Position numbers and translations under genes: made by a program. Source: JBIKLM01 sp044375105 (GTDB lineage: Bacteria > Planctomycetota > UBA1135 > GCA-002686595). Taken from it: a stretch of 13,082 nt of DNA. The stretch's first letter is position 1. Each line of letters opens with the position of its first letter. The notes under the pieces were generated by a model. The model did no database searches and was not told the origin of the DNA. It saw nothing but the letters and a program-made list of their open reading frames with translations. Shown here piece by piece: positions 1 through 5,655 of this stretch. The stretch covers positions 1-13,082 of the forward strand of contig JBILNK010000122.1 of NCBI GenBank assembly GCA_044375105.1, read 5' to 3'.

Positions 1-243
1 CCAGGTCAGCTCGAGGCGATGGAACAGGTCCAGCACCCCTGCAAAGCGGCTGGTCAGGCGGTAGGCGCCGCGCGCCAGCAGGCTCACGCGGCCGTGCTGC
101 TCGGTCAGCAGCTCGACCACCAGAGATGAATCGCCGTAGGGCACCCGCCGCAGGCACAGGGCTCGGTCCGAGGCGACCGGGGGCGCCGCGCGTCGTCCGC
201 GGGGACCGTGGGGCGCGTGGCGCTGCGGCGAGCCGGGTTGCAT
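1..243 (-). CDS. recO: RecO, DNA repair protein (N-terminal part, cut by window edge)
   Basis: RecO helps load RecA onto SSB-coated single-stranded DNA in the RecFOR recombinational repair pathway. Translating the minus strand from the ATG at 243 gives 81 residues before the window ends. From about residue 27 the protein reads RALCLRRVPYGDSSLVVELL, then TEQHGRVSLLARGAYR, then FAGVLDLFHRLEL. This is the typical N-terminal OB-fold of RecO, with its conserved 'LxxxPYGxxxxVxxLxTxxxGRxxxxARG' pattern. About 25 residues rich in Pro, Arg and His precede the fold. No alternative start lies nearer the fold and no Shine-Dalgarno is visible, so the ATG is kept. The gene lies 70 bp after the CBS/CorC membrane protein on the same strand, a neighbourhood often seen for recO. 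The zinc-binding and C-terminal parts are outside the window. Confidence 0.86.
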   Translation of the reverse strand, partial: MQPGSPQRHAPHGPRGRRAAPPVASDRALCLRRVPYGDSSLVVELLTEQHGRVSLLARGAYRLTSRFAGVLDLFHRLELTW

Positions 244-313
244 GGGCGGCGGTGGGTCGTGGCCGAAAAGCTGGAGCGCTGGCGCCCATCCGGGCCTCCC
301 GCGGGTGGGCGGC

Positions 314-1642
314 TCAGACCGCGGCGGCCATCGGCCGCTCGAGGCGCACCTCCAGCACCCGGCGGTCGGAGGCGCGGGTGACCGTCAGGCGCAGACCGTG
401 GCGTTCGAAGCTCTCGCCGGGGCTCGGGAAGTGCCCGAGCTCCGCCAGCACGAAGCCACCCAAAGTTTCGTAGCCCTGATCCTCGGGCAGCTCCAGATCG
501 AGCTCCGCATTGACGTCCGAAACGCGCTCGGCCGCATCGATCTCGTAGGCGCCCGTGGCCGTGCGCCGAATGCCGACCGGCTCGGAGTCCTCGTTCTCAT
601 CGGGCAGGTCGCCGACCAACTCGTAGAGCACGTCGCCCAGGGTGACGATGCCCGCCGTGCCGCCGTACTCGTCGAGCACGACGGCCATGTGCAGATTCTG
701 GCGGCGGAAATCCCCAAGCAGCTCGAACACCCGCTTGGTCTCCGGCACGAAGGTCGCCGGCCGCACCAGCTCGGACAGCTCGTGACCGTCCAGGCCTTCT
801 TCGCTGATCAGTTTGAGGCAATCGCGTACGGACAGGATCCCGACCACGCTGTCGAGGGTCTCCGCGTACACCGGCAGCCGGGAATGCCCGGCCTGGGCCG
901 CGATGCGCAGGGCCTCGCGCAGGGGGGTCGAGCGCTCGACCCCGTGCACCTCCGTGCGCGGCGTCATGATCGAGGCCACGGCCTCGTCCCGGAAGGTGAC
1001 CACGTTTTCGATGATTTCGCGCTCGGTTTCGTCCAGGTCGCCTTCCCGGCCGGCGTCTTCGATGGCTTCGCGCAGGCCCTCGACGATGCGCCTCGACTGG
1101 GCCGTCGCGGGCAGATCGAAACCGCGCCGAGCGGCATGCTCGAACGAGACCACCGCGGCGGAGAAGGGACGCAGGGGCAGCTCGAGCCAACCGAAGGTGG
1201 GCAGGAAGGAGCGCAGCAGGGCGTCTCCCAGGGGCGAGGCCGCCAGGGCCCGCGACAGGCCGCGGGTCACCAGCACGAGCAGCGGCACGGCCAGGGCCAG
1301 GGTCAGGGCGAGTTCGCGGCGGCCGCCGCTGCCGGCGTCGAAGAGCAGCTCCGCCAGGGAAAGGGCGAAGCCGATCTGGCTGGCCAGCAGCAGCAGCACC
1401 GCCGAGGAGGCCAGGCGGTCGGAGTGGACCAGGGAGGCTTCGAGTCGCGCGCGGCGCGCTCGGTCCTCCACGGGGGCCAGGGTGCGGCTCGGCAGGGAGC
1501 GCTCGAGGGCCTCCCGGAGCATGGCGAAGAAGATCGAGGCCACCAGGCTCAGGACCACCCACAAGAGCGCGTCGAGATCCTCCCACTGGCCGAGGGAGGC
1601 GCTGGCGTTGGCGATGGATCGGGCTGGATCGGTTGGCTTCAC
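314..1642 (-). CDS. CNNM/CorC-type 'hemolysin' membrane protein with CBS pair
   Basis: This 442-residue protein has the domain order of the CNNM/CorC/TlyC family. Hydrophobic segments lie at about 25-44, 78-101 and 110-128 (a DUF21-like membrane part). A CBS pair follows at about 225-345, with typical stretches SRLPVYAETLDSVVGIL and VVLDEYGGTAGIVTLGDVL. A CorC/HlyC C-terminal domain spans about 355-437. The family is linked to magnesium or cobalt efflux and ion homeostasis; the name hemolysin is historical. Length is normal for the family. The start is a GTG at 1642; no ATG lies in frame just upstream and no Shine-Dalgarno is evident. recO follows on the same strand. The first membrane helix sits after about 20 polar residues, so the N-terminus may be slightly mis-set. 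Confidence 0.9.
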   Translation of the reverse strand: MKPTDPARSIANASASLGQWEDLDALLWVVLSLVASIFFAMLREALERSLPSRTLAPVEDRARRARLEASLVHSDRLASSAVLLLLASQIGFALSLAELLFDAGSGGRRELALTLALAVPLLVLVTRGLSRALAASPLGDALLRSFLPTFGWLELPLRPFSAAVVSFEHAARRGFDLPATAQSRRIVEGLREAIEDAGREGDLDETEREIIENVVTFRDEAVASIMTPRTEVHGVERSTPLREALRIAAQAGHSRLPVYAETLDSVVGILSVRDCLKLISEEGLDGHELSELVRPATFVPETKRVFELLGDFRRQNLHMAVVLDEYGGTAGIVTLGDVLYELVGDLPDENEDSEPVGIRRTATGAYEIDAAERVSDVNAELDLELPEDQGYETLGGFVLAELGHFPSPGESFERHGLRLTVTRASDRRVLEVRLERPMAAAV

Positions 1643-1762
1643 GGCGGACGCGCAGAGGGTCTCGGGAGCATAACCAGCGCAGCGGCAGGCCCGGAAACGG
1701 CCGGCGCTTTGGGGCGAGCTGGCCTCCAGGCCGGCACGTTCCGCCGTAAGTGATTTCTGGAA

Positions 1763-1768
1763 TATGAT
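1763..1768 (+). promoter_or_regulatory. Candidate -10 element TATGAT
   Basis: TATGAT matches the sigma-70 -10 consensus at five of six positions and lies in the only AT-rich island of this spacer. About 18 bp upstream is only a weak -35 candidate (TTCCGC, 1739-1744). If used, it would give the sigma factor mRNA a leader of about 145 nt that includes the hairpin at 1834-1851. The same island read on the other strand (CATATT) could serve the CBS/CorC gene. No experimental support is available. Confidence 0.3.
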
Positions 1769-1833
1769 TTAAAGCTGCGGAGCGGCCCGGCTTGCCAGCC
1801 TTCCCGGGCGCCTGCGGGGTCGCGCGGGGGATG

Positions 1834-1851
1834 CTGTGCGCTTTCGCACAG
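1834..1851 (+). repeat. Perfect 7-bp inverted repeat in the sigma-factor leader
   Basis: CTGTGCG (1834-1840) and CGCACAG (1845-1851) are exact reverse complements around a CTTT loop. It lies 67 bases before the sigma factor ATG. It could be an RNA hairpin in the leader or a palindromic operator. No T-run follows, so a classical terminator is unlikely. Confidence 0.5.
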
Positions 1852-1918
1852 ACCGGGTTCCCGGTGGCCCCTGGGCCCCTGCCCGAGCTTGGCACGCCGC
1901 GTGCAGTCAACGCTCGTC

Positions 1919-2803
1919 ATGCCCATGCCTCTGCCCCAGCCCGGGACCGTCGACCCGCTCGCCGCGGCCACTGCCGCCTGGCGCCGGCGGATCGATCCAC
2001 GCGACCCGCGATTGGGACACAACTTGGGCAAACCGAGCCTTGCCGCGGGCCCGCGGCCGAGCAGCCTGAGCCTGGTGGCCGCGACCCCAGCCGCCGCGCG
2101 CCGGCCATCCGCGGATCTGCGCAGGGCTCCGGCGGGCGGGGCGGACTGCTCGGCGGGCGCCGTCGCGCCGGCCCGGCGGCGCTCCACGGCGGAAGGCGAA
2201 GAGTTCGACCGTCGGCTGACGGAGCTGATGGTCCGCTTCCAGAATTCGCGCGCAGCCACGGACTTCGAAGCGCTGTACTCCGCGGGCGCCGAGGACGTGC
2301 TGCAGTGGATCCGCTCGCTGCTGCGCCAAGGGGGCGCCCAGCTCGACCCCAGCGAGCTGTTGCAGGACACGTTCGTCAACGTCTACCGCTATCCCAGCGG
2401 CTTCCGCCCCGAACATGCGGGCAGTTTCCGCGTGTGGGTGCGCACCATCGCAGGCAACGCCGTCCGTCGCGCGCGCCGCCGCGCCGCACCGCGCGCCAGC
2501 GCCCTCGAGGAGCAGACCAGCGAGCCCTGCGATCCGGGCGCTTCGCCCCTGCTGCTCGCCCACGGGCGCGAGCAGGCCCTGGTCTTCGCCCGCTCCCTGT
2601 CCCTGCTCTATGCCGCGATCCTGTTCGCCTTCGAGCGCTTGCGTCCCCGGGACCGCCGCGCGCTCGAGCTGGTCGAACTCCAAGGTCAGCCCTACGCCGA
2701 GGCGGGCCCGCTGCTGGGAGTGCCCCCGGAGAACATGAAAATGATCGTGTTCCGCGCGCGCCGGCGGCTGCTGCTCGAGATCGGCGCGGCCCTGTCCGGC
2801 TGA
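1919..2803 (+). CDS. ECF-type RNA polymerase sigma factor with long N-terminal extension
   Basis: The last 180 residues form an ECF sigma-70 protein. Region 2 starts near residue 115 (DFEALYSAG), contains the helix LDPSELLQDTFVNVYR and ends in SFRVWVRTIAGNAVRRARRR. Region 4 spans about 238-289 with the helix-turn-helix YAEAGPLLGVPPENMKMIVF followed by RARRRLL. Such proteins direct RNA polymerase to a limited set of promoters. The first 110 residues are rich in Ala, Pro and Arg, look disordered and are unusual for a plain ECF factor. The ATG at 1919 was preferred to the TTG at 1889. A start within the extension is also possible, because the ATG at 1925 and later ones are in frame. No anti-sigma gene is adjacent: hutI follows after 148 bp. 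Its target regulon cannot be read from the sequence. Confidence 0.85.
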   Translation: MPMPLPQPGTVDPLAAATAAWRRRIDPRDPRLGHNLGKPSLAAGPRPSSLSLVAATPAAARRPSADLRRAPAGGADCSAGAVAPARRRSTAEGEEFDRRLTELMVRFQNSRAATDFEALYSAGAEDVLQWIRSLLRQGGAQLDPSELLQDTFVNVYRYPSGFRPEHAGSFRVWVRTIAGNAVRRARRRAAPRASALEEQTSEPCDPGASPLLLAHGREQALVFARSLSLLYAAILFAFERLRPRDRRALELVELQGQPYAEAGPLLGVPPENMKMIVFRARRRLLLEIGAALSG

Positions 2804-2951
2804 AAGCGAAATCGACCCGGGCTGCGCTCGAGCTCCCCGACCAGCCCGTCGGCGCTGTCCGGGGCCGTCGCGGTCCGCCGGCGCGGCCAAGCGCGTCGGC
2901 CTTCGAGCCGCAACCGGGACTCCGCTCCGGCGGGATCGTTATCCTGCCTGG

Positions 2952-4247
2952 ATGCACGCGCCTCCGCAGAGCATCGACCTGCTCTTGACCCACACGAGCG
3001 AGGTGGCCACGCCGATCGGCCGCCGGGCGCTGGCCGGCGCGCACCTAGGTCGGATCGACCGGATCCCCGGAGGCGCGGTCGCCATCGATCAGGAGCGCAT
3101 CGTCGACGTGGGGCCTGCGGAGGCCCTGGCCGAGCGCTATCGGCCGCGGCAGCGCTTCGATTGCCGGGGCGGCCTGCTGGTGCCCGGACTGATCGACGCC
3201 CACACCCACGCGGTCTTCGCCGGCAGCCGCGAGCTCGACTTCGAACTGCGCAACCGGGGCGCCAGCTATGCGGAACTGGCGCGCGCCGGGGGCGGTATCC
3301 TCTCCACCGTCCAGCGCGTGCGCGCCGCATCGGAGGAGGAGCTGATCAGCGGGCTGCTGGTGCGCCTCGATCGGTTCCTGGAGCACGGCACGACCACGAT
3401 CGAGTGCAAGAGCGGCTATGGGCTCTCGCGCGAGGGCGAGCTCAAGTGCCTGCGCGCCATGGCCGGCGCGGCGCGCCAGCATCCGGTGGAGCTCGTGCCG
3501 ACCTTCCTGGGCGCCCATGCCTACCCGCCCGAATACGCCGCCGACCGGCCGGCCTACGTGGACCTGATCTGCGAGCAGCTGCTGCCCGAGGTGGCCGCGG
3601 CGGGCCTGGCGCGCTACGCCGATGTCTTCACCGAACAGATCGCCTTCTCGCTGGCGGACAGCCGGCGGATCCTGGAGCGCGCTCGCAGCCTGGGGCTCGG
3701 CCTGCGCTTGCACGTCGAACAGCTGTCCAACCTGGGCGGCGCCGAGCTGGCGGCCGAACTGGGCGCCGCCTCCGCCGACCACCTCGAGCACATCTCCCCG
3801 GCGGGCATCGAGGCCCTGGCGCGCGCGGGCGTGCAGCCGGTCTTGTGCCCGCTGGTGCCGATCTATCTGCGCGAGAGTCAGGAGGCGCCCGGTCGGCGCC
3901 TGGTGGAGGCCGACCTGGCGCCGGCCCTTTCGACCGACTTCAACCCGGGTTCCTGCCCGCTGCAGAGCCTGCCGGAGGTCTTGACCTTCGCGGCCCTGCG
4001 CTACGGCTACAGCGCCGCCGAGGCCCTGACCGCGGCGACGCTCAACGCCGCTGCCACGCTCGGCCGGGCCGCCGACCTGGGTTCGATCGAGCCGGGCAAA
4101 CAAGCGGACCTGGTGTTGTTCGACCATCCGAACCTCGAACACCTGGTGTACGAATTCGGGCGCAACGCGGTCGCCGCGGTCTGGAAGCGCGGGCGTCTGG
4201 CGCTGCAGCGCACGCCCTTCCAGGCCGAGCGGCGGGCTCAGCCATGA
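2952..4247 (+). CDS. hutI: Imidazolonepropionase
   Basis: HutI hydrolyses 4-imidazolone-5-propanoate to N-formimidoyl-L-glutamate, the third step of histidine degradation, in the cytoplasm. The 431-residue protein is an amidohydrolase with all expected motifs: DAHTH (82-86), GGGILSTV, ECKSGYGLSREGELKCLRAM, HVEQLSNLGG with His254, ADHLEH (275-280) and STDFNPGSCP with Asp329. His84, His86, His254 and Asp329 correspond to the four metal ligands known for the family. Length is slightly above the usual 400-415 because of about 15 extra N-terminal residues. No hutH, hutU or hutG is within the window, so the pathway must be completed elsewhere. Its stop overlaps the next start by ATGA, which implies translational coupling to an unrelated exported protein. 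Confidence 0.95.
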   Translation: MHAPPQSIDLLLTHTSEVATPIGRRALAGAHLGRIDRIPGGAVAIDQERIVDVGPAEALAERYRPRQRFDCRGGLLVPGLIDAHTHAVFAGSRELDFELRNRGASYAELARAGGGILSTVQRVRAASEEELISGLLVRLDRFLEHGTTTIECKSGYGLSREGELKCLRAMAGAARQHPVELVPTFLGAHAYPPEYAADRPAYVDLICEQLLPEVAAAGLARYADVFTEQIAFSLADSRRILERARSLGLGLRLHVEQLSNLGGAELAAELGAASADHLEHISPAGIEALARAGVQPVLCPLVPIYLRESQEAPGRRLVEADLAPALSTDFNPGSCPLQSLPEVLTFAALRYGYSAAEALTAATLNAAATLGRAADLGSIEPGKQADLVLFDHPNLEHLVYEFGRNAVAAVWKRGRLALQRTPFQAERRAQP

Positions 4248-5581
4248 GGGCGGCCGCGATCCTGAGTTTTGGCTTGGTGTTCGGGCTGGCCTTCCGGCCC
4301 GCAGCAGCGCAGACGGTGGCGCCGGCGGATCCGCGCCTGGCGCGCCATCGGGCCAGCCTGTGGGCCGAGGCCCGCGAGGTGCTGGAGCGGACCCTCGAAG
4401 CGGGCGCTGCGGCGCGCTTCGCGGGACTTCCGAGCGCCGCGATCGACCGGGCCCGGGCTTCCGCCGCCGCCCTGCGGGCCCTCGATCGCGATCTGCGCGG
4501 TCCCGGCCCCGCGGCGGGACCGGCCGCGCAGGCTTCGCCGGCCGACCAGCTGGCGGACCAGCTCGACCTGCTGCCGGTGCCCGGCCTGGCAGCGGCGGGG
4601 CTCGAGCCGCCGCCGTCCGTGGCGCTGCGGGTCTGGCTGGCCGGCGCGTGGCCGGCCGGCGCCGAGCCCCGCGCGGCCCAGGTCAGCTGGATCTCGCCGG
4701 AGGGCGAGCGCATGCGAGCCCGGCGCGAGTCCCTGAGCCGTGAGGCCTTCGCGGCGCCGGGTTTCGATCTGTACTTCCGGGCGCCCTCCGGCCCTGCGGG
4801 CCGCTGGTGGATCGAGCTCGAGCTCGAGTTTGCCGAGCCCTCCGCGGCCCTGCCGGTCGCGCGGGCGCCCTTCGATCTGGTGGCGGGGCTCGAGCAGCGC
4901 CTGGCGGCCCTCGGAGCGGGCGATGCCGCGGAAGCCCTGCGAGCCGAACTGCGCCTGACCGAGACCACCGGGCTGCGCAGCGGCCACGGGCTGCCGGCCG
5001 AGGAATTGTTGGCCGCTCTCGAGGGCCAGCTCGCCGGCGCAAGCTCTGGCTGGTGGCGCGCGCCCTTTGCGCCCGCTGCGCTCGCCTATCGCCCCGCGCA
5101 GGCCGGGCGCTGGGGCCTGCTGGTGGCCGAGCCGCGCTTCGGCGGCTCCGGTCGCTGGCGCGGTCGGCTGGGGGAGCGCTGGCGCGCCTGGTGCGAGCGC
5201 CACGGGGTGCTGCTGATCGCGCTCGAGACGACCGAGCTCGAGGAGTGCTTCAAGATCTGGGCGGCCGGGCGCGACGGCTGGCCCGCGCCCTTCGACGGCG
5301 ATCCGCTGCTGCTGTTGCCGGGCGGCGCCAGCCTGGGGCTGCCGGCGCTGCTCTCCGCCGACCCGGGCCGCGCCCGCTGGTCCTTCGCCCTCGAGGCGCG
5401 CGGCGCCGCGCCGCCGGGTCTGGCGCTGCCCGGGGTCGTGCTGCTCGGGCCGCAGGCCTTCGCCGCCAGCCAGGCGTTGGCCGGGGCCAGCCAGAGGTTC
5501 CGGGCCGCTCGGGAGAGCCTGCTCGAGAGCGAGCTCGACTGGCCGCTGCTGCTCGGTGACTGGCCGGGGCCGCTGCGCTGA
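4244..5581 (+). CDS. Exported protein of unknown function, possible degenerate alpha/beta-hydrolase
   Basis: I do not recognise a named family. The ATG at 4244 overlaps the hutI stop (ATGA) and opens a clear signal peptide: two charged residues, a hydrophobic core, then RPAAAQ with likely cleavage after AAA near residue 23. The mature protein, about 420 residues, begins with an Ala-rich helical part (about 30-110). A beta-rich middle follows (about 120-220, with VALRVWLAGAWP and RWWIELELEF). The C-terminal half reads GRWGLLVAEPRFGGSG and ends a strand with LLLLPGGASLGLPALL. GASLG fits a GxSxG nucleophile elbow with Ser363, so an alpha/beta-hydrolase-like fold is conceivable. However, no histidine follows it, so an intact catalytic triad is missing. 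It sits 74 bp before the STT3-like gene. An envelope or periplasmic role is inference. Confidence 0.72.
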   Translation: MRAAAILSFGLVFGLAFRPAAAQTVAPADPRLARHRASLWAEAREVLERTLEAGAAARFAGLPSAAIDRARASAAALRALDRDLRGPGPAAGPAAQASPADQLADQLDLLPVPGLAAAGLEPPPSVALRVWLAGAWPAGAEPRAAQVSWISPEGERMRARRESLSREAFAAPGFDLYFRAPSGPAGRWWIELELEFAEPSAALPVARAPFDLVAGLEQRLAALGAGDAAEALRAELRLTETTGLRSGHGLPAEELLAALEGQLAGASSGWWRAPFAPAALAYRPAQAGRWGLLVAEPRFGGSGRWRGRLGERWRAWCERHGVLLIALETTELEECFKIWAAGRDGWPAPFDGDPLLLLPGGASLGLPALLSADPGRARWSFALEARGAAPPGLALPGVVLLGPQAFAASQALAGASQRFRAARESLLESELDWPLLLGDWPGPLR

Positions 5582-5593
5582 AGGCGCGCCGCT

Positions 5594-5630
5594 GCGGCGG
5601 CACCGAGCCGCGGGGGGATGCTGCCGCCGC
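5594..5630 (+). repeat. 9-bp inverted repeat before the STT3-like gene
   Basis: GCGGCGGCA (5594-5602) pairs exactly with TGCCGCCGC (5622-5630) around a 19-base GC-rich loop. It fills much of the 74-bp gap between the exported protein and the STT3-like gene and ends 25 bases before the latter's ATG. Without a T-run it is more likely a leader structure or weak attenuator than a strong terminator. In DNA this GC-rich it may also be chance. Confidence 0.35.
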
Positions 5631-5655
5631 GCGCGCTCGGCATGATGACCGCCGG

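Larger units (their letters stand above)
1643..1918. other. Divergent intergenic region between CBS protein and sigma factor
   Basis: This 276-bp stretch holds no convincing gene. It separates the GTG start of the CBS/CorC protein from the ATG of the ECF sigma factor, so it should carry promoters for both. Its only AT-rich part is at about 1748-1776. It also holds a short inverted repeat at 1834-1851 and a direct repeat ggcccctg/ggcccctg near 1866-1880. An in-frame TTG at 1889 could extend the sigma factor by 10 residues. Confidence 0.6.

Noticed and set aside
242..1753. Long plus-strand open frame (about 500 codons) over the CBS/CorC gene
   Set aside because: It is antisense to a gene with clear CBS and CorC domains and its product is low-complexity Gln/Gly/His-rich. 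This is typical of shadow frames in GC-rich DNA.
597..1910. Minus-strand open frame shifted relative to the CBS/CorC gene
   Set aside because: Product is Pro/Arg/Gly-rich without domains and overlaps the real gene in another frame.
1889..1918. TTG start that would lengthen the sigma factor by 10 residues
   Set aside because: An ATG follows at 1919 and no Shine-Dalgarno supports the TTG.
3045..4142. Minus-strand frame opposite hutI
   Set aside because: Antisense to a gene with all catalytic motifs; its product is Gln/Arg-rich without any domain.
3161..4243. In-frame upstream extension of the exported protein inside hutI
   Set aside because: The extension is an alternative frame of hutI and is Arg/Gly/Ala-rich. 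The ATG at 4244 opens a textbook signal peptide.
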